NCBI GenBank assembly: GCA_009760885.1
Contig: CM019710.1
Coordinates: 565,471 to 629,470 of the forward strand
Direction of reading: 5' to 3'
Length of the DNA: 64,000 nucleotides
DNA from: Achatina immaculata
Taxonomy: Eukaryota; Mollusca; Gastropoda; Stylommatophora; Achatinidae
A model generated the notes under the pieces. The model saw only the letters and a program-made list of their open reading frames with translations, was not told the origin of the DNA and searched no databases. This document shows, in pieces, positions 46,401-57,383 of this stretch. A program made the position numbers and the translations under genes. Position 1 is the first letter of the stretch. Each line of letters opens with the position of its first letter.

Positions 46401-46645
46401 CCATGTTTTCTGTTGATTTTTTTTTTCTTTTTCTTTAAATGATTTCATAAAAAGCCCATTTATTAAAAATCTCTTAAAGATGCACACTATAGCATAAAAG
46501 CATCGATTATTTCTAAATACAGAAGTTATAAATAACCAGCTCTGAAATTTATCGTTGTGGGGATAAAATAAACCCAGGGGCGGAAATTGCCTTTTCTGAA
46601 GCGATAATTCTGTGGCTGCTTTAGTGTGGTATGTTCTGCGTCATA
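46401..46645. other. No recognised feature
   Basis: T-rich and AT-rich spacer. Confidence 0.5.
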
Positions 46646-46647
46646 AT

Positions 46648-46855
46648 ATTTATTCTATCTGTCTGTCTCTCTGTCTGCCTGTTGTCTGTCTGTCTGTCTG
46701 TCTGTCCTATTTTTTTCTATGACTGTCTGTCTCTGTCTACCTGGTCGCCTGACTGCTGATCTGCACAAATTGTAGATGTCTCCATGTTTCTCTGCATGCT
46801 AGATTTACCAGGTGTCTGTCTGCTTGTTTGTCTGTCTGTCTACCTGCTGTCTCTA
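46648..46855. repeat. TCTG-rich tract
   Basis: Runs of TCTG at 46655-46725 and 46815-46845, separated by unrelated bases. Confidence 0.8.
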
Positions 46856-47013
46856 ACATGACATCTCTCAAGTGATACAATTATGGCGTAAACACTGGAT
46901 TAGGACCTCCGTGACTGGACGCTGTGACAGGAAAATCTACAAAAACTCTCAAATAAGATCATCAGTTTGTAACTCTTTAATACGTACCATTTTTATTAAT
47001 AAGGACTTATATT

Positions 47014-47250
47014 CGGCCCCTCGGTGGTGTAGGGACTAGTGCACGGGCCCATCGATCAGAAGATCCCTATTTAGATTTCACACTTCGGAAGGATTTCTTT
47101 TTCGGACTGACCTACGCCGGGGTCAATACAGCATCAAAAAGTGGGTACCTGGTGTTTTCCCTTGGGAAACAAAGGGCATTGGGGTCAGGTAATAGGATAT
47201 TATCTCAAATTCTTCAGTGGCCTAGGAGTGTGAAGACACTAACACTTCAC
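47014..47250 (+). mobile_element. tRNA-derived SINE, decayed head
   Basis: CGGTGGTGTAGGGACTAGTG is a decayed A box region, then a weak B box (ATTTCACA). The body AAAGTGGGTACCTGGTGTTT then CCCTTGGGAAACAAAGGGCA matches the antisense copies at 56820 and 57795. Confidence 0.78.
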
Positions 47251-47282
47251 ACCCCGCTACGGCATGCACATGGCATGAGAAT

Positions 47283-47505
47283 TAAATTTTCGTTCATTAA
47301 TTTTCATGCCCCTTGCGGAAGTTTGCCTCCCTAACAGATCTCGCGTAGGCCCTCTCGGTTGTAAGCAAGATGGCCTGCTGCTGATGCATCCATTTGCAGA
47401 TCATCAACGATGTCTTGCAGCCATCTTCGCCTTGGTCTTCCTCTCTTTCCTTTTCCCATTATGTACCCTTCCAAGACGGTCATCCCTAGATTATCAGAAT
47501 TAATA
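47283..47505 (-). mobile_element. LINE 3' end, antisense
   Basis: CCCTTGCGGAAGTTTGCCTC and GATGTCTTGCAGCCATCTTC match the LINE at 51562-51720, the same LINE tail. The complement reads DIVDDLxMDASA-like with GKRKRGRPRRR-like context. Confidence 0.8.
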
Positions 47506-48480
47506 TTCAGAATAGGTAATTAAAGGGGTCATCAATAGGGAAACCTCTCACAGGTCAAAGTTTACAGATATGGGCGCCGCCTACGAAACCAGATCATACC
47601 CAGGGAGGATAAAAGGAGGGGTGGGGCGGGAGTTAACCAGACAGGAAAAAAAACAATAAAATAAAAATAGAGGCTGATGAATTTCTGGAGGGAGAACTGA
47701 CTGAAAACGCAGCAGAATCAAATATAAATCAGTCTAATCCCCGCGAGATTCCCACGGTGAAACTATTCAACAATGGCGCTTACTGTGAAGTTAATCATCT
47801 TCAGCAGGAAACTATAGAATTCTTGGAGTAAAGTTTTCCAACAGTTTCCTTGGTGACTGTCTCTTGACCGAAAGCTCCCGAGTGAGCTATTTACTGGGCA
47901 TAAGATAAAAAAAAAGAATGAGCGCTTTTTAAGAACATTAATAAGTGACAGAAATAAACGAGAAAGTCGGGAGATAGAATCATGAAAGGGTTTTCAGTTC
48001 ATGGTTTCATGATTCATGTTTAAACGCAGGAAAGTAGAATGCCCCAATATAGGTCAGAACTGACATACAATTATGTTTGTAATTCATCCATGAGAGTTTG
48101 TTTTGTTTCCTCCGTTTGTCGCGTGGATTATGAAGCACAGGCTAAAGCACGGAGCTATATGGAGGGAGAACTCGACATAAGAAGGCAACATTAGGAATGC
48201 AACAATAGGAAACGTGAAGGAAAACTGAAGGCTGCAGGCGAAAGCAAAAACACATACACACAAAGACTGGGCTTCCCAGCACAAATTCAGTTTGTTGTTG
48301 CTATGACGACTGATTGACAGAATCGAGCACGGTAGAAGATGTCTGACAAAATGATTCTCTGCATGTCCTACACCAGTCAATCTCTACTTGTTATTGCTCG
48401 AACACGGAAAGTGATATTTTAATCGTAGTTAATATCCCACAGATCTCCACTCTCTACATAGATCAAAAAGCCCAAGCTAT
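47506..48480. other. No recognised gene
   Basis: Nearly a kilobase of unremarkable sequence. Confidence 0.5.
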
Positions 48481-48483
48481 GTC

Positions 48484-48755
48484 TTCATCATCATCATCAT
48501 CATCATCATCATTGTCCGTCACTCTCTTGGGAGTATGACCATGGAAAGAGCTTCTCCCATCGTTCCTGTTCTTGGCTTGTTCTGTACTTCCTTCCATGTG
48601 TATCCCGTGTCTCTGAGGACTTTCATAATTTCTCTTCTCCAACAAGTTCTGGGCCTTCCCTGGTTTCTGTTTCCCTGAATGTTTCATGTCAGCGTCTGCC
48701 TTGTTGTTGCTCGTGTCTGGTTTCCTCAATGTATGGGCCCAGATAAAGAGCATGG
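48484..48755 (-). mobile_element. LINE 3' end, antisense
   Basis: (ATC)n at 48484-48511 followed by TCTCTTGGGAGTATGACCAT and CCTTCCATGTGTATCCCGTG, parallel to 39948-40040 (CTTCCACGTGTATCCCTTGT). So this is a second copy of the LINE tail with an ATG-type tail. Confidence 0.78.
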
Positions 48756-48894
48756 ATGAAAAAAAAAATGGGACATAAACGAAAAAGTCATACTGATGAT
48801 GGGATTCGAGGAGGCAGCCTGTCTCCTTTCTAGAAAGCTGACTTTATGGTACTGGAAGAAGAAAGCAGAGAGAGACCTCACGTCTGAGCCTGGA

Positions 48895-49175
48895 ATAGAT
48901 GATCAGTTACATTATTTCCTGTGGTTCAGTATGACTGATGATCAGTTACATTATTTCGTGTGGTTCAGTACGACTGATGATCAGTTACATTACTTGTGTA
49001 GTTCAGTATGACTGATGATCAGTTACATTACTTCGTGTGGTTCAGTACGACTGATGATCAGTTACATTACTTAGTGTGGTTCAGTATGACTGATGATCAG
49101 TTACATTACTTAATATAGTTCAGTATGACTGATGATCAGTTACATTACTTAGTGTGGTTCAATATGACTGTTCAC
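48895..49175. repeat. 39-bp minisatellite, about 7 units
   Basis: Unit GATGATCAGTTACATTACTT plus CGTGTGGTTCAGTACGACT. Thirteen codons, so a frame runs through the first three units. Confidence 0.94.
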
Positions 49176-49194
49176 CAGAGATTATGCTTTCATT

Positions 49195-49790
49195 CTCTGG
49201 TGTCGCCATTTCTTCTTGTTCTTGTTCTCTGAGTAGCTGCTAAATTCGGCAGCTTTCCGAGCCACTGAAGCTCATTGTATCATACAAGACATGTCTCCAT
49301 TTCTCTCTCTCTTCTTGATCTTTTCTAGCTAATTGTCGATTCCGTGAGCGCATGTATTTTCTTCTACGTTATCTCGCTATCGTTGCTTTGGTCTTCCTCT
49401 TTGTCTGTTCCCGTTCATCATTTCTGTGTAAGCCGTCTTTGTTGGCCTGTCCTCCTCCGTTCTCTCTAAGTGCTAGAATCTGTTGCTTTTCGTAATGGCT
49501 GTTATAAGCGGAGAGTTAAACAGTAAGTAGTTTTCTTTGCTACTTCTTATCTTCTATTGTTGTGTTTATAGGGTCTCCTACTGGTCCATAAATTCTCCTT
49601 AGGATTCTAGTCTCAAGTGTCTGTATTTGGTTTTCATTTTGTTTAGCTGTACTCCATGTTTCTGTCTTCACTTCCCCCTTCTTTTTCCCCCTCCATGAAA
49701 TCTTCTCAGTCAAAGTCGGTGAAAAGAAAGTGCTTCTTGCACGTAACGAATGTGACAGCAAACAAAATGTTACAAATAACAAGTGAAACT
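49195..49790 (-). mobile_element. LINE remnant, antisense
   Basis: AGCCACTGAAGCTCATTGTA and AAGACATGTCTCCATTTCTC match 36660-36740. Minus strand 49782-49540 ends QTLETRILRRIYGPVGD, a typical thumb fragment. Frames between are lost. Confidence 0.68.
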
Positions 49791-50450
49791 ATACAAAGAG
49801 CTGAAGAAGAAATGAACAGAGAAAGAACACAGTGTCGGCATCCCAGTCTTGAGGAAGCACGCGTTTCCATTATACTCTCGTATAACAAGTCGTCATTCCA
49901 ACCGCAAAAGCAGTCACTCGTATACATTCAGTGCTGTCTTGTCAGCTCTTGCCTACTTTATAGATCCGCACGTCACATACATCTTTTTGGATACTTCTGG
50001 CTCGTACGTACGTCAGCAGTAAAACTATACCTATGTGCGTTAGAGGTTACAAACTTACCTACGCAGTACCGCTAGTAAGTGTGGTTGTTTGCTTAACTCT
50101 GTCGCCGATGTCGTGATGAAGGATGTCTTTAGTAAACATGTACTCAAGCCCTCGCGAGTAGCCTTAACCCAATAACTCATCCCTAACACAGTTTCCAGCC
50201 AGGTTTTAACTTTAAAAATCTATAAAGTGTGAGAACTTCAAGATTTCATAAACCGTATATGTTTGATAGTTGTATGGTTTGACTCCTTTCCGAGAATACT
50301 GTACGATTCAGCACCCGTGTCCTGATCTCGTTTGTTTACAGGATTGTCATCGGATTGTAAGCGGGTTACGTGGGTATGAGCTCAGATGAAAGCTCCCCTG
50401 TAAGCTCAGTTTATCACATACATGCTGGATTTCTCTCAATTCTGTTAACC
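49791..50450. other. No recognised gene
   Basis: Unremarkable; a 139-residue plus frame at 49656-50075 has no known similarity and overlaps LINE sequence on the other strand. Confidence 0.45.
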
Positions 50451-50451
50451 G

Positions 50452-50630
50452 GGTCGACTTGAAGTATCACTACAGACCGGTACAGTGCTGGCCTGGTCAG
50501 GTCTGTTTGACGACTTGAAGTATCACTACAGACCGGTACAGTGCTGGCCTGGTCAGGTCTGTTTGACGACTTGAAATATCACTACAGACCGGTACAGAGC
50601 TGGCCTGGTCAGGTCTGTTTGACGACTTGC
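50452..50630. repeat. 56-bp repeat, three units
   Basis: CGACTTGAAGTATCACTACA plus GACCGGTACAGTGCTGGCCT plus GGTCAGGTCTGTTTGA, three units, differing at one or two bases. Confidence 0.95.
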
Positions 50631-50687
50631 CCTCATCACTGAGTCCCCTGCCTCAGTACATCGTTCCTTTATTAGAAGGGTATATCT

Positions 50688-50892
50688 CACAACCTTTCTG
50701 GAAGCGTATCTTGGATTCTGAAGAGCACAAGTCGGTGGCTCCTAAAGGGCATACCACACAAACCTTCTGGAAGCGTATCTTGGATTCTGAAGAGCACAAG
50801 TCGGTGGCTCCTAAAGGGCATACCACACAAATCTTCTGGAAGCGTATCTTGGATACTGAAGAGCCCACGTCAGTGACTCCTGCAGAGAAATG
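50688..50892. repeat. 66-bp repeat, three units, open frame
   Basis: Unit of 22 codons reading FWKRILDSEEHKSVAPKGHTTQ, open in a 90-residue plus frame (50627-50899) and also on the minus strand. Without introns, motifs or similarity I call it a repeat, not a gene. Confidence 0.9.
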
Positions 50893-51114
50893 TTTGTAAT
50901 CTTGTACTGATTCAACCATGGACAGTATCTTGAGATCTCCAGCTTCTTCCTATTTTTATGCCAGACTTCGACAACATTTCTGGCCCTCTGTGAGTTTTAT
51001 TTATTGTTCCTTTTATTACATCCTTGCTCTGGAATTACATCCCCCTCCCACTTCTGTACGATTTTGAAACAGAGTGTTCCAAAAGCTGCTTTACCCTTTA
51101 CTGAGACCACTGTA

Positions 51115-51405
51115 GGAAGAAAAATGCAGCAGCTATATGGAGAAAGTACGAGAGGATCTAGGGGACTACCACAACCTGTCTTGTCTTGTCTTGTAAGAAG
51201 ACAAACCAGCAAGTTAGATGGAGAAAGTGTGAGAGGTTCTATGGGACTACCACAAGTTGTCTTGTCTTGTAGGAAGACAAAGCATCAGCTACATGGAGAA
51301 AGTGTGAGAGGTTCTATGGGACTACCACAAGTTATCTTGTCTTGTAGGAAGACAAAGCAGCAGCTACATGGAGAAAGTGTGAGAGGTTCTAAGGACTACA
51401 ACAAC
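51115..51405. repeat. 75-bp repeat, about four units, open frame
   Basis: Unit of 25 codons (LHGESVRGSMGLPQVVLSCRKTKHQ in pieces) within the frame 51004-51435. The repeated TTGTCTTGT-type text also occurs at 21386-21400. Most likely a minisatellite. Confidence 0.88.
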
Positions 51406-51461
51406 AAGCACAGGTCGTTTTTACCAGCCGCATAGACACAGAAGGTCTAATGTTCTTTCCT

Positions 51462-51539
51462 CTATCTTAAGCTGCTCTTACAGACACAGAATACAATTAA
51501 TTGTTTCCTGAATAGTCCCAAAAATTTTGTTTAGTAGAT
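51462..51539 (+). repeat. Dispersed repeat family B, copy 4, left part
   Basis: AAGCTGCTCTTACAGACACA to TTTTGTTTAGTAGAT, identical in order to 37550-37622. It is cut at 51539 by a LINE; the sequence TGTTTAGTAGAT (51528-51539) recurs at 52603. Confidence 0.9.
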
Positions 51540-51553
51540 TCATTTTCATTCAT

Positions 51554-52144
51554 TCATTCATTTGCATGTCCCTTGCGGAACTTTGCCTCCCAAACAGCAC
51601 TCCTGTAGGCCTCTCGGTTGTGAGCAAGATGGCCTGCTGCTGTTGCATCCATTTCCAGATCGTCAACGATGTCTTGCAGCCATCTTCGTCTTGGTCTTCC
51701 TCTTTTTCTTTTTCCCATTATGTATCCTTCCAATACGGTCTTCTCTAAATTATCATGACGTTTAATGTGTCCAAAATATTTCAGTTTTCTCTCTTTAATC
51801 CTCTTCACTAGCCAGCCTTTTTCAATATTAAGCTCTTGTAGTATAGATATATTTGTTCTTTTTTGTGTCCACGATATTTGGAGAACTCTTCTGTAGCATT
51901 TACATTCAAAGGCATTTATGTGTTTCTCAGCTGTTTTGTTAAGTGTCCAGGTCTCACAGGCATATGTTGCGATGGGAAAGATGCATGCCATTAAAAATCG
52001 TATTTTTGTGGTTCTGTCTGCTCCTCTCCACAGATTCTTTATTTGTTTTACTTTCTGAAGAGCGATAGATGTCATCCTTTTAATTTCCCTCATTGTATCT
52101 CCATTATTAGTTAGTAGCGATCCGAGATATTCAAAACTCTCCAC
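51554..52144 (-). pseudogene. LINE C-terminal reading frame
   Basis: Reads from MESFEYLGSLLTNNGDTMRE through IATYACETWTLNKTAEKHIN, CYRRVLQISWTQKRTNISIL, KERKLKYFGHIKRHDN and KRKRGRPRRRWLQDIVDDLE to VWEAKFRKGHANE. Nearly 200 residues open, the best kept LINE C-terminus in the right half. Related 3' ends are at 47283, 56452 and 51562. The sequence is one frameshift away from the upstream palm fragment. Confidence 0.9.
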
Positions 52145-52533
52145 TTCTTCCAGTTTTTCCTCATTGATACATATTTCAGTTGCCTTGTTTGTTTTTCAGT
52201 TGTCATCAATTTAGTTTTCTTTGCATTAGGATAGAGGTTCTGCTCTTCGCTGTTCTTGCGGACTGACATAATTAGTTTTTCCATTCCTTTTTGTGTTGTG
52301 GACAGCAATACTGTGTCATCAGCATATCTAATCTCTGGTATTTCATAACCTCCAACTGTTATGGCATCGTAATATTCTTTGTCTACATCTTCTCTAACAT
52401 TCCTCATAGCATATCTAATCTCTGGTATTTCATAACCTCCAACTGTTATGGCATCGTAATATTCTTTGTCTACATCTTCTCTAACATTCCTCATTATATT
52501 TTCAGTATACAAGTTAAATAAGTAGGGTGACAA
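52111..52533 (-). pseudogene. LINE polymerase palm with an 87-bp in-frame duplication
   Basis: Minus strand: MSPYLFNLYTENIMRNVRED, then VDKEYYDAITVGGYEIPEIR YA, then a repeat of the same 29 residues, then YADDTVLLST. The DNA unit 52321-52407 is repeated at 52408-52494 exactly as far as I can compare. It occurs just before the catalytic YADD. Confidence 0.9.
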
Positions 52534-52602
52534 TATGCACCCCTGACGGACCCCTTGTTTTATGTCAAACCAACTTGTTGTTTCACCATTTATTCTGACT
52601 GC

Positions 52603-52890
52603 TGTTTAGTAGATAGTCATTTATAATGTATTAGTTACTTTTAGTAGATAGTCATTTATAATGTATGTAGTTCCTTCTGTACCGAGTGAATGTTTAAGAG
52701 CGAAACGTAAATGTTATATTTTATTTTATGTCTCTCAGCTTCAATGTTAGTTATGTTTGTTATATGAACAGCATATTTGTAGAATGTCTGGAACAGAGTG
52801 AAAGATATAAGATAAAGGGCAGAATGTCAGACGGGCCTGCGTGCCCAATTATTAACCCTTTTGAAATAAAGATAAATAAATCAATCAGTC
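52603..52890 (+). repeat. Dispersed repeat family B, copy 4, right part
   Basis: Starts at the second TGTTTAGTAGAT and carries the 3' 280 bases to AATAAAGATAAATAAATCAA. Near its start a 36-base segment (TTTAGTAGATAGTCATTTAT) is tandemly repeated, after a short TAGTTACT spacer. Confidence 0.9.
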
Positions 52891-53185
52891 AATCATTCCT
52901 CTTCGAGGAAGACTCTGTAACTCCTTATGTTAATTGATTGGTTGATGATTGAGCTTCAGGAAGACAGCTACAACTTCCATTTTTTTTTCGGCAAATTAGG
53001 CCACCTCTTCTGTGGCACCGAGGAGCTAACCTGTTCAGTCGCTCGCATTTGTTGCGGTGCATTCCCCTCTCCCCCCCCCCCGCCCCCCCTCCAGCCATCA
53101 AAATCACTGACCTAACACCTTGTGACTTTTTTTTGTGGGGGGTATACTAAATACAATGTTTACATACTCCGACTCTTGCATATAT
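52891..53185. other. Spacer with C-run
   Basis: Contains a C-rich run at 53070-53090. Nothing recognised. Confidence 0.5.
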
Positions 53186-53189
53186 CAGT

Positions 53190-53405
53190 CACGTGATGAG
53201 ACTAAACGGCCAGAGAATCCCAAAACAAGCTGTCAAGTGGAACACTACATCAGGCCGAAGAAAAAAAGGTCGACTACGTGAAACTCTAAAGAGGACATTG
53301 TTAAGAGAGGCAAATTTAGTAGGCAAAAAATCCCTTGATGAGGTTGAAATGCTCGCTGAAGACAGGAAAACTTGGTGAACTACCGCGCAAGCCCTGTGTG
53401 ACGCT
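53190..53405 (+). pseudogene. LINE C-terminus, sense
   Basis: MRLNGQRIPKQAVKWNTTSG then RKKGRLRETLKRTLLREANL and DEVEMLAEDRKTW, the same protein end as antisense 19338-19541. Confidence 0.85.
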
Positions 53406-53525
53406 TGGAGGAGAGGGAGCTCATATTGAGTAACTGTAACCTATGGAAGAGAGTGGACCACCATATTGAGTCGCTGTAACATATGGAGGAGAGGGGACTC
53501 TCATACTGAGTCTCAGTAACCTATG
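53406..53525. repeat. Degenerate 50-bp direct repeat, three units
   Basis: GGAGGAGAGGGAGCTCATATTGAG-type units each ending TAACCTATG or similar, e.g. CATATTGAGTCGCTGTAACA. Confidence 0.65.
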
Positions 53526-53935
53526 TCTAGAACCCTGAGAATTTCTGTATAGAGTAAAATAGCCTTTGTTTTCCTGTCGCTACATTTGTCTTCCAACAGT
53601 GGCTTCTGGAGTGGGTAAAAGAGAACTGTTGGGACACCCTGAAAAATATTGTATCATTTCACGCAGTATTTCATCAGTTCGTTTTATTTCCAGTTGTTTT
53701 CATGAATATTCTCTCCTCTAATATCTCTGTTTTTTTGTGTGATTGTTTCTGTTTGTGACGTGCGGTGTTGTTATTCATTGTCATTCATCTACATTTTCGA
53801 GATTTACATAATAAATCATCCTTTCCTAGAACATTTGTCACAATTAGAGAAATAGAAATATTACTTAGAATTACAAATAAATACAAGAAACGTTTAAGAG
53901 GATTAGTTTCAGAAATAATATTCCAGGAGGAGAAT
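53526..53935. other. No recognised feature
   Basis: AT-rich spacer. Confidence 0.5.
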
Positions 53936-54240
53936 AGATTATGAAAGATGGAGTGGGAAAAAGAAGAAGAGAGTATGGGGGATGGAATAGAGAAAATAAG
54001 GAGGACAGTATAGGAGATTAAGTGAGGAAAATAAGGAGAACAAAGTATGGGAGATTGAGTGGAGAAAAGAAGGAGACAGAGTATGGAAGATGGAGTGGAG
54101 AAAAAAGGAGAACAAAATATGGGAGATTGAGTGGAGAAAAGAAGGAGAACAGAGTATGAGAGATGGAGTGGAGACACGAAGGAGAACTTAGAATGGGAGA
54201 TGGAGTGGAGAAAAGAAGGAGGGTATTATGGAAAATAGAT
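53936..54240. repeat. Degenerate purine-rich 37-bp repeat, about 8 units
   Basis: Repeats of ATGGGAGATTGAGTGGAGAA and AAGAAGGAGAACAGAGT. A 130-residue minus frame over it is low complexity. Confidence 0.85.
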
Positions 54241-54344
54241 GATGTGTCAGAGAGTACAATTTAGGACAAAACTACTGTCACATTCTTAGGAGATGCAGGT
54301 AAAGTTACGAGGGAGTCCAGCTAGTGCATCGCTCTGAGGTCCAG

Positions 54345-54862
54345 ATAGATTCTAGTCTCAGAGGGCTTTCTTTGATATAAGGGGGCCCGAAGTGAATTCA
54401 GGGGACTTTCTTTGATTTATGGGGCCCTAAGTGAATTAAAGTGCTTTCTGTGATTTAGGGGACCTGAAGTGAATTCAGAGAGCTTTCTTTGATTTAGAAG
54501 GCCCAAGTTCAAAGGGCTTTCTTTGATTTCGAGGGGCTGACAGTTAATTTAGAGGGCTTTATTTGATTGATTGGACCTCTAAATGAATTCGGATTGCTTT
54601 CTTTGATTTGAGGGGCCTCAGTGTGAATTCAGAGGACTTTCTTTTATTTAGAATGGGCCAGAAGTATGTTCAGAGGGTTTTTTTAATTTAAGGAGGGGGG
54701 CTGCTGAAGGACCTTTTTATTTAAGGGGGTCTGGATTGATTTAAGAGGGTTTTCTTTGATTTAAGAGGGGAACGTAGGGAAATCACAGAGTTCTCTTTGA
54801 TTTAGAAGGCCCGAAGTGAATTCAGAGGGCTCTCTTTGATTTAAAAGGGGGGGGGGGCCCAA
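54345..54862. repeat. Degenerate 38-40-bp repeat, about 13 units
   Basis: Units resemble AGGGCTTTCTTTGATTTAAG plus GGGCCCGAAGTGAATTCAG. Units vary in length and divergence rises to the right, with G-runs at 54849-54860. Confidence 0.85.
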
Positions 54863-55090
54863 AGTGAATTAATGTGGCTAATTAATAGTTTGTGTGTGTG
54901 TGGGGGGGAGGGGGGGAGGCGATATGAGAGGAAGAATATAAATTGTTTTGTATCATTACATAACTCGTCCCAGAGGTCCAATGGTGATGTAATACAGAAC
55001 GGTGTAACCTCTAAAGATGATGATGATGATGAAACTTGTGAAATTGTGGTGATGTTTTATAGTGAGGATATTTGAACGTTACAATGAATT
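54863..55090. other. Spacer with G-rich tract and GAT run
   Basis: GT and G runs at 54890-54915; (GAT)n at 55016-55032. Nothing else. Confidence 0.5.
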
Positions 55091-55094
55091 CGCT

Positions 55095-55510
55095 GCACTT
55101 AAAATGATATGTATCTGCCCCATGCCAGTCAAGCCTTGGTAGTCACTAACATCCTCAGCCATCTTTGGTTTTCCTATAAGATGTGTGTTGGACCGTTCTG
55201 CATGCCCCTCTGTTAGTCCGTCAAGTATCTTGTTTCTTTGTTTCCTTCTGCCCCTTATGTTTTCCTGTTGTCAGTATGTGTCCCAGTTTGTCTTTTCTCA
55301 AAACAAGACCTACAAATCTGGATTGCCGTGTTATGAATGTTACCATAATGTCTCTCTTTTGCCCAGCCTCGCTTACGACCTCTTCATTTGTTTTCTCGCT
55401 GTCCAGAATATTCTCATCATTCTTCTTAGGGAGCACATCTCCCCTTCTTCCAGTTGATTCTCAATGCCATTGGATATTATCCATGCCTGGCATCCATATC
55501 ATGATACTAG
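55095..55510 (-). mobile_element. LINE remnant, antisense
   Basis: Minus strand 55436-55221 reads ENILDSEKTNEEVVSEAGQK then FITRQSRFVGLVLRKDKLGH, the same region as 34047-34280 and 15785-16080. Confidence 0.78.
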
Positions 55511-56082
55511 TGGGTTTCCTGTTGCTAGGTAAGAAAAGATAACACACTGATTACTTCCCTTGAGTACATCTCGCTGCACACAAGAGAACATCCTTGTATC
55601 AAAGATATGCTTGAAGATGTGACCCTCTCGGTAAAGACGTGTAAAGAAAACACATCACATGCAACACAGCAGCTAGACTGAGGCAAATTTTAACGTCGCA
55701 ATACGGAGGTGTATGTCGGAATGAATTATGTCTGCTTCCAGAATCTGCAGCTGGTAATGTTTCTGTTGACATGTGTGCGGTATTATCGCTGGAATGCCTG
55801 GGTAGTTCATCGAAGAGGTATTGTGTTGACATTCCACAGGTTATGAAGTGTTCATTGCTTTGCTTTTTTTTTAATTAAAATCCCCTTCACTTTTTTATTG
55901 CTTTTGCTAGAATGTGAGCATATTTTTTGTAACTCGCGTCTTTTCTTGAGGTCATGTCATGATGTTGGTTGTGGTTATTTGTCAGGATTCCGGTGACATG
56001 GTGATGTCTGATTCCTGCCTTCAGAAACCTTGACCGTAGCGAAGATATGGGTGTCCCGTAGCATGTGCATGACTAATTATGT
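55511..56082. other. No recognised gene
   Basis: Unremarkable sequence. Confidence 0.5.
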
Positions 56083-56084
56083 CA

Positions 56085-56788
56085 GTCCGTAAGAACAGCG
56101 AAGAGCAAAACCTCTACCTTAATGCGAAGAAACCTACATTGATGACAACTGAGAAAAAATATAAGGTAGCTTAAATAGATATCAATAAGGAAATAATGGA
56201 AGGTGTGGAAAGTTTTTAATATCTTGGATCATTACTAACTAATAATGGAATACAATGAGGAAAATTAAAAGGAGGACATCTATCGCTCTTAAAGAAGTAA
56301 AACACATAAAGAATCTGAGGAGAGGAACAGACAGAACTATCTAAAAAATACGATTTTCAAGGGCATGCATCTTTCCCATCGCAACATATGCCTGTGAGAT
56401 CTGGACATTTAACAAAACAGCTGAGAAACACATACATGCCTTTGAATGTAAATGCTACAGAATAATTCTTCACATATCATGGCACGAAAAAAAAGAACAA
56501 ATATATCCATACTACAAGAACTTAATATTGAAGAAGGCTGGCTAGTAAAGAGGATTAAACAGAGAAAACGTAAATATTTTGGACACAATAAACGTCATGA
56601 GAATTTAGAGAAGACCGTCTTGGAAGGGTACATAAGAGAGAAGGACCAAGGCAAAGATAGCTGAAAGACATCGTTGATAACCTGCACATGGATGCATCAG
56701 CAAAGGAGCATCTTGCTTACAACCGAGAGGCCCACATGAGACAGACTTCCGCAAGGGACATGCAAATGACTGACTGAATAAAGGAGGG
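56085..56788 (+). mobile_element. LINE fragment, sense
   Basis: Sense copy of the family at 51540-52602: KNSEEQNLYLNAKKPTLMTT (56090-56150), ESF-YLGSLLTNN, and a frame 56452-56664 with KKRTNISILQELNIEEGWLV and KRKYFGHNKRHENLEKTVLE. Ends ATGACTGACTGAATAAA at about 56780, a short tetranucleotide tail. Stops are many. Confidence 0.86.
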
Positions 56789-56819
56789 GGGGATGAAGTA
56801 TTAGTGGCACTATAGCACT

Positions 56820-57020
56820 TGAGGATGGATGCCAGCACCAGTCCTTGTTGCCCTTGGTTTCCTAGGACACCCTTGGTACCAATATTTTGAGTCTGGGTTG
56901 ATCCAGGTGCCCCTCGGTCGAGAAAAAAAATACCCGTGGAATGTGAAATCAAACCAAGGACCTTTTGATGGGCAGGCAAGTGCAATAACCACCGCGTCAC
57001 CGCTGCTTAATTTGTCATCG
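56820..57020 (-). mobile_element. tRNA-derived SINE, antisense
   Basis: Complement: GCGGTGGTTATTGCAC (A box half), TGGTTTGATTTCACATTCC (B box half), then TTGGTACCAAGGGTGTCCTA and AACCAAGGGCAACAAGGAC. Body matches 47014 and 57795. Confidence 0.78.
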
Positions 57021-57061
57021 TTTTTTCTTGTGTGCTTAGGGGGTGGAGATGCCCGATAAGG

Positions 57062-57365
57062 TAATCAGCGACCCATAGCTGATATGCCAGCGTCAAGGTT
57101 AGCGACCCATAACTGACCAAGACCCTGTCCCACCTCTCCGTGGCACCCCTGTAACAGGCATAGCCTGGCTAACGGGGCAGGGATCGCCATAGTCCCCATG
57201 GTGTTGGAGTTGCTAAAGAAGCATTGCACACCCCCTGCTTTTTTAGCTGTACTCCGGGACTGAAAAAGTAGCTGCCATAACATGCTCCCACGCCGATACG
57301 ATGCTGTGCCTCAACATCTCTACAGCATCGGCTGCAAAGAACAACAGCTCGCAGTTACAGGGAGT
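57062..57365 (-). repeat. Dispersed repeat family A, copy 4
   Basis: The complement contains GTTATGGCAGCTACTTTTTC, AGTCCCGGAGTACAGCTAAA, GTTAGCCAGGCTATGCCTGT and ACAGCATCGTATCGGCGTGG. GATGCTGT and ACAGCATC can pair as a stem, as in copy 3. Confidence 0.85.
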
Positions 57366-57383
57366 TCGTACAATTACAAGTCT

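Larger units (their letters stand above)
51540..52602 (-). mobile_element. 5'-truncated LINE nested in repeat B
   Basis: Inserted in antisense between two copies of TGTTTAGTAGAT (51528-51539 and 52603-52614), a 12-bp target-site duplication. Its 3' end is at the left, with a (GAAT)n tail (CATT repeats at 51550-51570 on the plus strand). Contains polymerase palm and the C-terminal region. Confidence 0.93.

Noticed and set aside
49656..50075. 139-residue plus frame as a possible gene
   Set aside because: Its first half lies antisense to a LINE fragment and it has no recognised domain.
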